Origin: Candidatus Rifleibacteriota bacterium
Lineage (GTDB): Bacteria > Muiribacteriota > Ozemobacteria > Ozemobacterales > Ozemobacteraceae
NCBI GenBank assembly: GCA_028691595.1
Contig: JAQUZA010000002.1
Span: 1 to 38,425 of the forward strand
Direction of reading: 5' to 3'
DNA: 38,425 bases
The position numbers were made by a program, and so were the translations under genes. Under the pieces are notes generated by a model. That model searched no databases, was not told the origin of the DNA, and saw only the letters and a list, made by a program, of their open reading frames with translations. This document shows, piece by piece, positions 16,565 to 25,059 of this stretch. The number at the start of each line of letters is the position of its first letter. Position 1 is the stretch's first letter.

Positions 16565-16597
16565 TAAAAACAGGTTTGCCCGGTCAAGACAAACCTG
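16565..16597 (-). terminator. Terminator-like hairpin in the GNAT leader
   Basis: On the minus strand CAGGTTTG (16597-16590) pairs perfectly with CAAACCTG (16578-16571) over an 11-base loop and runs straight into TTTTTATTG. That is the form of an intrinsic terminator, yet it lies between a promoter and the gene's start rather than after a gene. It could be an attenuator, or the end of a very short RNA of about 50 bases. Confidence 0.65.
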
Positions 16598-16624
16598 CTT
16601 CGATTAAATTGTCAGAACACGGCT

Positions 16625-16634
16625 ATTATAACAC
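16625..16634 (-). promoter_or_regulatory. Extended -10 promoter for the GNAT gene
   Basis: Minus-strand reading gives TGTTATAAT, a perfect TATAAT (16630-16625) with the extended TGn element. The -35 region 17 bases upstream matches poorly, as is common for extended -10 promoters. Transcription should start near 16618, about 20 bases before the terminator-like hairpin and about 78 bases before the ATG. Confidence 0.6.
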
Positions 16635-16929
16635 ATCTGCCGCATTATTTTCATAAGGCGTGATTCTTTGAACTGTGGCCTTTGGGAAAAGATCGATGTG
16701 GGTTTGTTGAGCCAGAACTGCCTTAAGAAGACGTGCCCGGGCGGGCAAATACCGGAGCGTTCACGCAGGGGTCGATGGAGTAACAGGATTCCAGCTCAAA
16801 CTACATCCCGCCATGTCAGTTTTAACAGCAAGCACTTGTTGTGCTGTAAATTGTCTTAATAAAAAGTTTGGTGTCAGAAGACCGAAATGTTATTCTGCTG
16901 TTAAGTAATTCTGCCCCGGAGGAAATGAC

Positions 16930-17661
16930 ATGACAAGACATGATGGACGTGCCGGTGACCAGCTCAGGCCCGTAAGTATCGAAACCGGTTATCTTAAATA
17001 CCCGCACGGCTCTGCGCTGATAACCTTTGGCGATACTCGTGTGCTTTGCACCGTTCAGGTCGAAGAAAAGGTGCCACCATACGTCGCTTCCCGGGCGGTA
17101 GTTCAGGGCTGGATAACTGCTGAATACGCTCTGATGCCTGCAGCCGGCCTGGTGCGCAATGAACGTGCCGGCTATGGCAAGGCCACCGTAAAAGGGCGGG
17201 TGCATGAGATTCAGCGCCTGATCGGGCGTTCGATGCGTGCCGCTCTCGACCTGACCAAACTGGGGCCTAGAACCCTGATGATCGACTGCGATGTTATTCA
17301 GGCTGATGGTGGCACTCGTACTGCATCGATTACCGGTGCCATGGTAGCACTCGAAATGGCCGTTAAAAAATTGATGGCCGAAGGCAAACTGACCGAAAAC
17401 CCGATCATTAACCGTGTCGCTGCCGTCAGTATCGGTATTGTTAAAGGCCAGCCCTGTTTAGATCTCGATTATATCGAAGATTCACATGCCGAAACCGATT
17501 TGAACCTGGTTATGAACGACCAGGGTGGTTATATCGAAGTCCAGGGCACCGCCGAAGATGGTACCTACAGCAGAGAACAACTCGACCAGATGCTCAAGAT
17601 TGGCGATGCCGGCATAAAACAACTCTTTGCTCTGCAACGACAGACCCTGGAAAAACTCTGA
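16930..17661 (+). CDS. rph: Ribonuclease PH
   Basis: 243 residues, the full family length. RNase PH is a phosphorolytic 3'-5' exoribonuclease that trims the 3' ends of tRNA precursors. The N-terminal signature R-x-D-G-R is seen as TRHDGRAGDQLRPV, followed by GSALITFGDTRVLCTVQVEE, TAEYALMPAA, the basic GRVHEIQRLIGRSMRAALD segment that forms the active-site and RNA contacts, IDCDVIQADGGTRTASITGA, and DLDYIEDSHAETDLNLVM with the metal-binding acidic cluster. GGAGGA is 6 bases before the ATG. Its stop overlaps the start of rdgB by one base (TGATG); the rph-rdgB pairing is a common bacterial operon. Confidence 0.97.
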   Translation: MTRHDGRAGDQLRPVSIETGYLKYPHGSALITFGDTRVLCTVQVEEKVPPYVASRAVVQGWITAEYALMPAAGLVRNERAGYGKATVKGRVHEIQRLIGRSMRAALDLTKLGPRTLMIDCDVIQADGGTRTASITGAMVALEMAVKKLMAEGKLTENPIINRVAAVSIGIVKGQPCLDLDYIEDSHAETDLNLVMNDQGGYIEVQGTAEDGTYSREQLDQMLKIGDAGIKQLFALQRQTLEKL

Positions 17662-18239
17662 TGAATATCTGGGTTTCAACCCGCAATGCCCATAAGGCCG
17701 AAGAAATCGGCCTTATTCTTGCGCCCTGCCGGATAAAAACACTTCTCGACATCCCTGATTTCCCTGATATCGACGAAAATGGTTCTTCATACCGCGAAAA
17801 TGCCGAACTAAAAGCGCGCGCTTTGTTTGACAGGGTGCATGAACCGGTTTTTGCCGATGATTCGGGGCTTGAAGTCGATGCCCTCGGTGGCCGCCCCGGA
17901 ATCCATTCTGCGCGTTTTTCCGGTAACGATACCAACCATGCCCGTAACATCGATAAACTGCTGCACGATCTTGAAGATGTCTCCCGGGCTGAGAGAACCG
18001 CCAGATTTCGCTGCGTCATCGTCTATATCGATGCGGCAGGCAAAGCCCATGAATTTGTCGGAACTCTCGATGGTTATATCGGCTGTGAACGCCGTGGACA
18101 AGGCGGCTTTGGCTATGACCCGGTCTTTATGCTGCCAGATCGTGACTGCGCAGTTGCTGAACTGCCTGCTGCTGAAAAAAATTCGCTCAGCCACCGGGCC
18201 AGAGCTCTTGCTCAGCTCAAAGCCTTTCTGAAGCTCTGA
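17661..18239 (+). CDS. rdgB: XTP/dITP pyrophosphatase (Ham1/RdgB family)
   Basis: 192 residues. It hydrolyses non-canonical purine triphosphates (XTP, ITP, dITP) to monophosphates, keeping them out of nucleic acids. Clear motifs: STRNAHKAEEI (6-16, the nucleotide-binding S/T-x-N-x-x-K-x-x-E), ENGSSYRENAELKARAL, FADDSGLEVDALGGRPGIHSARF with the catalytic Asp pair, GQGGFGYDPVF, and the C-terminal EKNSLSHRARAL. Translation is coupled to rph through the TGATG overlap. Nothing is missing, and the product should be active. Confidence 0.96.
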   Translation: MNIWVSTRNAHKAEEIGLILAPCRIKTLLDIPDFPDIDENGSSYRENAELKARALFDRVHEPVFADDSGLEVDALGGRPGIHSARFSGNDTNHARNIDKLLHDLEDVSRAERTARFRCVIVYIDAAGKAHEFVGTLDGYIGCERRGQGGFGYDPVFMLPDRDCAVAELPAAEKNSLSHRARALAQLKAFLKL

Positions 18240-18267
18240 AAAGTATGCCCGCAGCAAAATAATCACT

Positions 18268-18295
18268 TTGTTTTGCCGGTTATTTCTGGTATAAA
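18268..18295 (+). promoter_or_regulatory. Probable cheW promoter
   Basis: TTGTTT (18268-18273), a 16-base spacer, then TGG-TATAAA (-10 at 18290-18295). The predicted start near 18302 gives a leader of about 29 bases containing AAAAGG upstream of the cheW ATG. The gene also has TATAAT immediately before its start codon (18325-18330), which is probably coincidental. Confidence 0.5.
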
Positions 18296-18330
18296 AGTAA
18301 ACCATCATACATTAAAAGGCTTGCTGTATA

Positions 18331-18852
18331 ATGTCACAGATTCTTCCTTTAATCAGAAGGCTGGCGCAGAACGCCGCAGATCGAAGTGGCGATGGCCGGC
18401 TCGAAAAATTTTTTATCTTCCGATTTGCCGCCAGGTCATACGCCATTCCCGCAGTCGATGTAACTGAAGTCACCGTGCCGGGTTCACTCATCGAGATTGC
18501 CCAGAAGTCTGAACCGGTTATCGGCGTTGTTAACGTTCGTGGCACGGTAATTCCCGTGGTGAACCTGCGCGGCCGCATTGGCATAGATACCGCCTATCTG
18601 GTGAACGAAAACTCACGCCTGCTCATTTTTACCGTCCGGCCAAACTCTTTTGTCGCGATGATCGCTGACGACATCGAATACAGATTGCGTGAAGGCATTA
18701 TTGAACCGATTCTTCCCAATATTGCCGACCCCCAGGAAAAATTTTTCCGGACTGCTGTGATCGATAATCAGCGTTTTCCGGTTTTCATGATTGATACCTG
18801 GCTTGAAAAACCTGAGTTTGAAATTCTTCAGAATGTGGTAGAATCTTACTGA
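18331..18852 (+). CDS. cheW: CheW-family chemotaxis adaptor
   Basis: 173 residues, a single CheW (SH3-pair) domain. CheW bridges chemoreceptors and the CheA kinase in membrane arrays. Recognisable positions: FFIFRFAARSYAIPAVDVTEV (start of the domain), EPVIGVVNVRGTVIPVVNLRGRIG (the receptor/CheA-contact loop with the conserved N-x-R-G), LLIFTVRPNSFVAMIADDIEYRLR, and the final strand with FPVFMIDTW. About 25 extra residues precede the domain. No cheA, receptor or cheY is in the window, so it is an isolated adaptor gene. Its position just upstream of the rubredoxin and four membrane phosphatases is suggestive but a terminator separates them from the latter. Confidence 0.92.
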   Translation: MSQILPLIRRLAQNAADRSGDGRLEKFFIFRFAARSYAIPAVDVTEVTVPGSLIEIAQKSEPVIGVVNVRGTVIPVVNLRGRIGIDTAYLVNENSRLLIFTVRPNSFVAMIADDIEYRLREGIIEPILPNIADPQEKFFRTAVIDNQRFPVFMIDTWLEKPEFEILQNVVESY

Positions 18853-18875
18853 AAATTTGCATGGAGGTCATGAAA

Positions 18876-19034
18876 ATGGCTAAGTATGTTTGCACCGTTT
18901 GTGGTTATGAATACGATCCCGCCGTCGGTGATCCCGATGGTGGAATTGCTCCCGGCACCGCATTTGAAGATATCCCGGAAGACTGGGTCTGCCCTGCCTG
19001 CGGAGTCAGCAAAGACCAGTTCGAAAAAATCTGA
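18876..19034 (+). CDS. Rubredoxin
   Basis: A 52-residue gene. The protein has the two rubredoxin knuckles C6-x2-C9 (CTVCGYEYD) and C39-x2-C42 (CPACGV) that bind one iron as Fe(Cys)4, plus the conserved Gly/Pro/Asp-rich middle section, GTAFEDIP and DWVCP. It carries single electrons in the cytoplasm, typically to superoxide reductase, rubrerythrin or flavodiiron proteins, which are oxygen-defence systems of anaerobes. GGAGG (18863-18867) is 8 bases before the chosen ATG; the in-frame ATG at 18870 would be only 2 bases away. It lies 23 bases after cheW and is followed by a strong terminator. No redox partner gene is nearby. Confidence 0.96.
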   Translation: MAKYVCTVCGYEYDPAVGDPDGGIAPGTAFEDIPEDWVCPACGVSKDQFEKI

Positions 19035-19050
19035 TCTGATGCCTTTATTT

Positions 19051-19084
19051 AAAAGGGCCTGCAGCTTTGTCTGCAGGCCCTTTT
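19051..19084 (+). terminator. Intrinsic terminator after rubredoxin
   Basis: A perfect 14-bp inverted repeat AAAAGGGCCTGCAG / CTGCAGGCCCTTTT with a 6-base loop ends in TTTTCTCTTC. It starts 17 bases past the rubredoxin stop and separates the cheW-rubredoxin unit from the phosphatase genes. Confidence 0.93.
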
Positions 19085-19167
19085 CTCTTCATTCAAGAGT
19101 TTCACATGGAACATTTGCTGAAAAGTCGTTACTTCTGCCTACCTTGGTTCGTATCTTGAGTCCGACA

Positions 19168-19177
19168 GGAGGGGGAG
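19168..19177 (+). promoter_or_regulatory. Strong ribosome-binding site that fixes a TTG start
   Basis: The run GGAGGGGGAG ends 3 bases before TTG at 19181 (about 8 bases from its GGAGG core), the first codon of a frame that begins with a typical basic-hydrophobic membrane anchor. The next in-frame ATG lies beyond the first membrane segment. Confidence 0.7.
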
Positions 19178-19180
19178 TTC

Positions 19181-22027
19181 TTGCTTAAAAATTACTGGCT
19201 TGGTCTTCTTGCCAGAACTGTATATGGGTTAATTCTGCCGGCATTTCTGCTGCATCTCGCCTTATCAAGCCATTTTGGTCTGGTGCGTGAGCGGCAGATA
19301 GAGTCATGGCGGCAGAAAATGCATGATTCCCTTGATAACCTAAGTAATTATTACCAGGATGATCAGTTCTTTCATGGGTTGCTGCAGACGAATTTTGCCG
19401 CGGCCGATAAAAGTTCCGAGCCCCTCGATGTTATTGCCGGGCGTATTTCAACGCTTAAAAACAGTTTTCCGGGCCTGCTGCGTTTTATTGTTCTCGATAA
19501 AGATGGCCGCATCATCAAGCACCTGTCTGATGAAAACCGTTTTCAATACGTGTTCAAGACCCTTCATCAGACGTTGGGCGAACCCGAATCAATTTATCAG
19601 AGTGGCCGTATCGGCTTGTTGCGCGGTTACTTTGGTCAGTTTCTGATGGAAAAACATCTGTCGGTTCCCCTGCGTCGTGGCTATCTTGGCAGTTGTATCA
19701 GAGCCTCAGAAGACCCACAAAAAGCTCTGCTCTGGTATCAAAGCTATCAGGGAAACCTGTTGATCTGCTTTGTCGGCCGACCGCTGCCCGGCAGGCATAC
19801 AGGCCCGCGCCTCATCGTTGACGGTTTTAATCGTCGCAGTTCTGATCTTCAGCTTGGCTATTTTGACCCGAGTCTGCAGTCTGTTTATGGCCTTGCCGAT
19901 GCGCCAGATCTTGAAGGAGAAGTGGTGATAGAAGCCACGGCTTACTCTAATTCGGCCATCGAATTCAGAAAAACCCCTCATCAGCTGTTGCTTTTCAGAC
20001 AGGTTTCGCCAAGACTGGTAATCTTCAGCCGCCTGGCAAACCAGTTTCACCTGATAGATATCGATAATGAAGTGAGCCGGGTGATGTTCGGGTTGCTCAA
20101 GTGGCTGATTGCAGCGGCCTTCGTTTTTAAGGTTCTTTCTTTGCATTCAAGCAGTCTGTACCTTTCCATCAGGCAGAAACTGCTGCTGCTTTTTCTTTTC
20201 GCTAACGGCTTGCCCCTGATGATTCTGACTGCAACCGGCTATGAATACTTCGAACAGAAAAAAAGTGCTCTGATCAATGCAGTTCATCAACAGTCTTCCC
20301 GGCTTATCAAAGACTTTGACGGTCGCTACCCAGCCGGTCGTGAACTGATGGCTGACAAGCTCAATGACCTGATTCAGCGCAAAAATAAAGATGCCGGATC
20401 GGCAGTGTGGTCGAATAACTCAATCAAAGAACTGGCCGAACTGGTTGACTATTTCCGCCCCAGCGAAAATTACCTTTTTACCACCGCCGGTGAGCAGTTG
20501 ATGCAAAGAAAAACCAATGTCCTGCCAAACTCAGATAAATTCATCCGGGATTTTTTCAGAGGAACCCTTGAATTCTTTAATAATAGGGCAGAAATCTTTT
20601 CTGCCAGCCGAAAAACCATGCTCGAACAGATTTCTGACGAAGCAACTGTCTATCACAGCGTTCTGCGCCAGATTAGCCGGATCGAGCAGCAAAACTATGG
20701 TTCCGGCCTTCACTGGACTTATCTCAACCTTCTTGGTGACCGTGAGAATTTTAAATCGTGGGGATTTGTCGTGGTTGCCTGGAAACCGGAAGAACTACAG
20801 CAGGCCTATCTGAAAGAACAGCTTGCGGCCCTTAATGCCAGAATTGCTCCGCATCAGATTTTTGTCATGGAAACCGGTTCTGAGACGATACTTCCTGAAT
20901 TGACTTCAGGAGATAAGAATCTGAGGCGTATCATGCATCGAACCAGGAGCCGGAAACTTATAACCGAGAATAATCTGCTGTTGAACGGAGAAGAATATAT
21001 TGCCACGGCTTTAAAGGGCATTGAACTCGCTGATGCAGTAATTATGGCCGTTTACCCGAGAAAAATTATTCTCGACCGGATTAATAACCTTTTTTCAAAC
21101 GTCATTCTGGCTGCTTTGGCAAGCCTGCTGCTTGTTGCCATAATTGTGGTATTTTTTTCACGCCGGTTGCTTGTGCCAATTTCGGGGCTGGCCGAAGGTG
21201 TCAGAGCAATAGCCAGAAGAGATTTCAAGCACCGCATCGATTTCGTTTCCAAAGACGAGTTTGGCCAGTTGATTGGTGTTTTTAATGATACGATTGCCGG
21301 CATGCAGGAAATCGCCGTGGGAACAGCGGTACAGAAAAGTCTTCTTCCCCCGGGTAAATGCCACGCCGGCAAGTTTTCTCTTTATGCCAGATCTGAATTC
21401 ATGAGCCGTATGGGTGGAGACTATTTTGATTACTTCAAACTGCCAGAAGAACGGCTTGGCGTATTTTTTGGCGACGTTGCCGGACACGGTATACCTGCGG
21501 CTCTGGTCATGTCGATGGCAAAAGCGGTTGTGGCCAATGCCAGGGCTGCTTTTAACGGCCCGGCAGCTTTGTTACATCGCGCCAATTCAATTTTTCTGCA
21601 CCTCAAAGAAAAGGGCTGGCGGCGCATGATGACCGCCCAGTGCCTTGAACTCGACTGTAACAGCGGAAAATTCAAGCTGGCCAATGCCGGGCAGTGTTTT
21701 CCGGTCATTGTTGGTGAGGATCGTGCCGGTGTGACATATGTTAAGGCCGTCGGCATGCCCCTTGGCAACGTAACAAGAAAACCATATGCTGAAATTACCG
21801 GAGAATTGAAACCCGGTGATACTCTGATTCTCTACACAGATGGGATAATAGAAGCCACAGATGCCTCCGGTAATGTTTTTGATTTTGCGGGTTTCGAAAA
21901 ATTACTGCTCGCCAGCTGGAACTCAGATCTTGAAGTCTGGTGGCAGGATATTTTCAATGGATACTCAGGGTTTGCCGCGGCCCAGGATGACGATGTCACA
22001 ATGCTGATGCTAAAATATGAAAAATAG
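19181..22027 (+). CDS. Membrane receptor phosphatase A1 (HAMP + SpoIIE/PP2C), intact
   Basis: 948 residues, TTG start. Predicted layout: membrane segment 1 (9-29), extracytoplasmic domain 1 (30-302), segments 2 and 3 (303-320, 331-354) joined by a short loop, extracytoplasmic domain 2 (355-635), segment 4 (636-659), HAMP linker (660-712) and a SpoIIE-type PP2C phosphatase (about 718-946). The four family metal-binding aspartates are present: GGDYFD (D747), GDVAGHG (D765), YTDG (D887) and DDDVT (936-940). NAGQ at 835 stands where NAGH is usual. It should remove phosphate from Ser/Thr on a regulator, classically a STAS anti-sigma antagonist, in response to an outside signal; the target is unknown. 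It overlaps the next gene by 11 bases and is homologous along its length to A2 (25060). Confidence 0.88.
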   Translation: MLKNYWLGLLARTVYGLILPAFLLHLALSSHFGLVRERQIESWRQKMHDSLDNLSNYYQDDQFFHGLLQTNFAAADKSSEPLDVIAGRISTLKNSFPGLLRFIVLDKDGRIIKHLSDENRFQYVFKTLHQTLGEPESIYQSGRIGLLRGYFGQFLMEKHLSVPLRRGYLGSCIRASEDPQKALLWYQSYQGNLLICFVGRPLPGRHTGPRLIVDGFNRRSSDLQLGYFDPSLQSVYGLADAPDLEGEVVIEATAYSNSAIEFRKTPHQLLLFRQVSPRLVIFSRLANQFHLIDIDNEVSRVMFGLLKWLIAAAFVFKVLSLHSSSLYLSIRQKLLLLFLFANGLPLMILTATGYEYFEQKKSALINAVHQQSSRLIKDFDGRYPAGRELMADKLNDLIQRKNKDAGSAVWSNNSIKELAELVDYFRPSENYLFTTAGEQLMQRKTNVLPNSDKFIRDFFRGTLEFFNNRAEIFSASRKTMLEQISDEATVYHSVLRQISRIEQQNYGSGLHWTYLNLLGDRENFKSWGFVVVAWKPEELQQAYLKEQLAALNARIAPHQIFVMETGSETILPELTSGDKNLRRIMHRTRSRKLITENNLLLNGEEYIATALKGIELADAVIMAVYPRKIILDRINNLFSNVILAALASLLLVAIIVVFFSRRLLVPISGLAEGVRAIARRDFKHRIDFVSKDEFGQLIGVFNDTIAGMQEIAVGTAVQKSLLPPGKCHAGKFSLYARSEFMSRMGGDYFDYFKLPEERLGVFFGDVAGHGIPAALVMSMAKAVVANARAAFNGPAALLHRANSIFLHLKEKGWRRMMTAQCLELDCNSGKFKLANAGQCFPVIVGEDRAGVTYVKAVGMPLGNVTRKPYAEITGELKPGDTLILYTDGIIEATDASGNVFDFAGFEKLLLASWNSDLEVWWQDIFNGYSGFAAAQDDDVTMLMLKYEK

Positions 22028-24941
22028 TGAAACAAAAATCTGTAGCGACATAACCGCCTGGCTGGCGTTTGTCTTTTTTATGGTGCTGCTGCCTCTTATC
22101 GGCGGCTGGCAGGGCTGGCGATATGTTGAAACAATGCGGCGTGAAAGTAGATTACGCCAGTTTCAGGTTGAGACCACCAATAAAATTGAACATCTGCAGC
22201 TCGCCGTAGACAGTGGCAAATATGCCTGCCTGCGTATAAATGAAGTTTTTGAGAGCAGTTCAAGCTGTGAAGATCTGAAGACCGGCATCGAAAAACTGAA
22301 TCGCGAAATGTCGCTTGAACTTAAATACCTGATCTGGGACGACAAAGGCGGCGTTTATACGTCGAATTTTGATCATGCCGGTCTAAATGCCGACTGGGTT
22401 CTTGCCTTTTCCACATTTCAATCTATCCTTACAGGAAAAGGCGGAACAAAATCGGCTTCTTCGACCGCCAACCTGCGGCGAATCTACGGGCCCCAGTTTT
22501 TGCCGGAGGTATTCACTGAGTGTTATAACGGCCGGCATATTCAGCCTCTTTATGGCGATTCAACCTCTGATGGCAGGCTTTCCTGGGTCAAAATACGCAA
22601 GAGAAAGCTTGGCCTGAGCATATTCTTTTCGCGCCGGGCCCTTGAAGGAATGCCAGGTATCGATCATCAGATCATCGAAGTTACCAGAAATTCGCCAATG
22701 CAGATTCTGACGATTCGCGATGGTGTACTGAGAGTCCCGGCCGGTCTGGAACTGTCTGAAGATGATAAAAAAAGAATATGTGAAAGCAGGCAAAGCCCTT
22801 TCAGAATAAACGGCTGGTATGTTTTTAAAGGGCTTATTCATACTAGCATCGATGCCGTCTGCCTTTTACCGGCGAGCGTTATCGAAAGCTCTTCGTCGAC
22901 CTCTTTATGGCAAATTTTTCTGTCAGGGCTGTTGTTGCTGACAATCTGGCTGGTTTATCACAGTTTCATGGTCTTTTGCCGGGGTCGAAATACAAAACTG
23001 AGTATCAGAAAACAGCTTATAATACTGTTCGTTCTCTCTAATGCTTTGTCGCTAAGCATTCTTGCCATTCTCGGGTATGATTACCTCAAAGAATTCGAAA
23101 CCAGCCTGCAGGCCGAAGCTTTCAGCAGCGGCATGACTTATCTTCAGAGTATTGACGAGATGCATGTTTCTGAAATGTCGCTGCAACTGCGGCGTATCGA
23201 AAAGGCCATTGCTGAGCTCGAAAACTCTCTGAAAAGCGGTCCACCTGACAAACAGATGCTGGTTCGTTTTCTTGATGCCCAGAGGCCTGCGCCTTTCAGA
23301 TTAATTCTGGTCGGCAGCCATACTCCATTCATCGGCAGTGAATATGGAATAATGAAAGACGGTGAATTTGTCGACCTGATTCGCGAATTTGAAGGCTTTG
23401 ACAAGCAGATGAAGATTCTTGTCGATGCAATGGGTAAGCTTGGGCGTTACTACCTTTCAATGCTTAACCGCGAGAGTCTCGAAGAAATGGTGGTTACCCA
23501 GGTTGAGCTTATTGCCGAATCTCTGGGGCAACTGCGATCGATTGAGATGTTTCAGGAGTTTTTTGCAGCCACCGGGTCTTTCTGGCAGTGGGGAATGGGC
23601 TGGCGCTATTACCCGGCTTTCATTCAAGTGCTCAACCTTTTTGGCAACATGTCAGACTATGTTTTTCTCTACCTCTGGGAACCCAGAGCCCTCGAATTTG
23701 CCTATCTGACCAGGCTTTACTCTGACCTTAACCGTAATCCACTCGGTTTGAAAATTATGGGCGTGCATGAAGATTTCAGATACTCGTTTCCGCCAGAACT
23801 GCTGCAGAATGAGCAGCTGCTGGCTTACTCGGGCAGACTGCGTGAAAAAACCGGAACTGAAATAGATTTCTGTGACTGGAACGGGCAAAAGCATCTGCTC
23901 ATGGGTCTTAAATGCTCATCGCTTGCAAGTATGCGTCTTCTGGGGCTTTTTCCGGTCAGTTCTATCGAACAACGTCTCCGCGAAAAATTCTGGCTTTTTT
24001 GCGCTCTCGGAATGGTCAGCATGCTGGTGTCACTGGCCCTGAGCCTGGTGGTTTCCCGCTCTATTCTGCGACCCCTGGGTGAATTGCAGACCGGGGTTCT
24101 GGCTTTGCAGAAACAGGATTTTGCCTATCGGCTTCCTGACCTTGGCGGCGATGAATTCGGCCATCTGGCACAGATTTTCAATACCACCCTGGTTGATCTC
24201 GAAGAGCTGCACACTGCCTCGATGGTTCAAGAGAAGCTCATCGACAATATGAGCGAAATTCAACAGCATGGCTCATTGAGATTTTTCGGTCAAAGCCGCG
24301 CTTTGACGAATTTCGGCGGAGATTTCATGGCAGTTAATCCTTTTGCTTCAAGATACCTGGGTATCTTTATCGGCGATGTTGCCGGCAGTGGCGTGGCTTC
24401 AACCTTGATTATGGCTTTTGTTAAAGCCTGTATCATGCAGCTTGAAGACCTTTATTCTGATCCTGGTGCCGTGCTGGCACGTATCGATATGCTGTTGCGC
24501 TCATGCAGCAGCGAAACCCGCCAGCGCAATTTTATGTCGCTGCAATACGCTCTTCTCGATGCCGAAACAAACGTTGTAACAATTGCCAGTGCCGGCCATT
24601 GCTACCCTCTGTTGCTGCAAACCGATGGCTGTAAGGTCATTGATATGCCTTCAACCCCTCTGGGAGCCGGCAAAAATCTTAAAGTGGCCCGATGTGAAGT
24701 CAGCCTGAAACAGGGAGAAAAGCTGGTGCTCTACACGGCCGGGCTCTACAGAAATGCTGAACTCGGCTTTGAAGAACTCGTCAATCTGATTGCCGGAACA
24801 GACGAACCCTGCCCTGAAAAATTCTGTCGCAGCGTTGATAAAACACTTGAACATATCAGGGCTGGCCGGCCCGGAAACGACGATCAGACGATTGTGGTCA
24901 TTGCTGCATCTGCCAGTCAGATTGAACAACTTGAAGGGTAA
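22017..24941 (+). CDS. Membrane receptor phosphatase-like B1 (HAMP + SpoIIE/PP2C), one catalytic Asp lost
   Basis: 974 residues with the same plan as A1: membrane segments at about 13-33, 298-318, 331-352 and 658-680, two extracytoplasmic domains between them, HAMP (680-735), and a SpoIIE domain (about 740-965). GGDF (D769), GDVAGSG (D787), SAGH (858-861) and NDDQT (954-958) remain, but the YTDG position is YTAG, with A908 in place of a metal-binding aspartate, so activity is probably weak or absent. The extracytoplasmic sequences differ strongly from A1 and match B2 instead (shared SxGMxYLQSIDE block after segment 3, and LRPLGELQTG at the HAMP). The ATG overlaps the A1 stop by 11 bases, so A1 and B1 are translationally coupled and may form a complex. 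Confidence 0.87.
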   Translation: MKNSETKICSDITAWLAFVFFMVLLPLIGGWQGWRYVETMRRESRLRQFQVETTNKIEHLQLAVDSGKYACLRINEVFESSSSCEDLKTGIEKLNREMSLELKYLIWDDKGGVYTSNFDHAGLNADWVLAFSTFQSILTGKGGTKSASSTANLRRIYGPQFLPEVFTECYNGRHIQPLYGDSTSDGRLSWVKIRKRKLGLSIFFSRRALEGMPGIDHQIIEVTRNSPMQILTIRDGVLRVPAGLELSEDDKKRICESRQSPFRINGWYVFKGLIHTSIDAVCLLPASVIESSSSTSLWQIFLSGLLLLTIWLVYHSFMVFCRGRNTKLSIRKQLIILFVLSNALSLSILAILGYDYLKEFETSLQAEAFSSGMTYLQSIDEMHVSEMSLQLRRIEKAIAELENSLKSGPPDKQMLVRFLDAQRPAPFRLILVGSHTPFIGSEYGIMKDGEFVDLIREFEGFDKQMKILVDAMGKLGRYYLSMLNRESLEEMVVTQVELIAESLGQLRSIEMFQEFFAATGSFWQWGMGWRYYPAFIQVLNLFGNMSDYVFLYLWEPRALEFAYLTRLYSDLNRNPLGLKIMGVHEDFRYSFPPELLQNEQLLAYSGRLREKTGTEIDFCDWNGQKHLLMGLKCSSLASMRLLGLFPVSSIEQRLREKFWLFCALGMVSMLVSLALSLVVSRSILRPLGELQTGVLALQKQDFAYRLPDLGGDEFGHLAQIFNTTLVDLEELHTASMVQEKLIDNMSEIQQHGSLRFFGQSRALTNFGGDFMAVNPFASRYLGIFIGDVAGSGVASTLIMAFVKACIMQLEDLYSDPGAVLARIDMLLRSCSSETRQRNFMSLQYALLDAETNVVTIASAGHCYPLLLQTDGCKVIDMPSTPLGAGKNLKVARCEVSLKQGEKLVLYTAGLYRNAELGFEELVNLIAGTDEPCPEKFCRSVDKTLEHIRAGRPGNDDQTIVVIAASASQIEQLEG

Positions 24942-25059
24942 TTATCCCGATGTACGGTTTGCCGGAAAAAGGTATAATTATCTTTAGATGTTTCTCTGTT
25001 GCCGCGCTTGTTCTGTGACTGATAAACGTTCGGTAAGAATTAGACTATAAAGGATAAAA
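24942..25059 (+). promoter_or_regulatory. Spacer between the A1-B1 and A2-B2 pairs, weak promoter candidate
   Basis: 118 bases between two gene pairs. TATAAT (24973-24978) inside AAAGGTATAAT is a perfect -10 box, but no good -35 lies at the right distance and no extended TG is present. The same 11-base string occurs at 35545-35555 upstream of another gene. No terminator hairpin is seen, so read-through from A1-B1 is also possible. Confidence 0.35.

Larger units (their letters stand above)
16541..16929. other. Divergent intergenic region, GNAT leader and rph upstream DNA
   Basis: 389 bases between the minus-strand acetyltransferase and plus-strand rph. The left part holds the GNAT promoter and hairpin. 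Around 16825-16850 an AGCAC-TTGTT-GTGCT stem-loop overlaps an ACAGCA/TGCTGT repeat. No confident promoter for rph was found, and no coding frame stands out. Confidence 0.5.
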
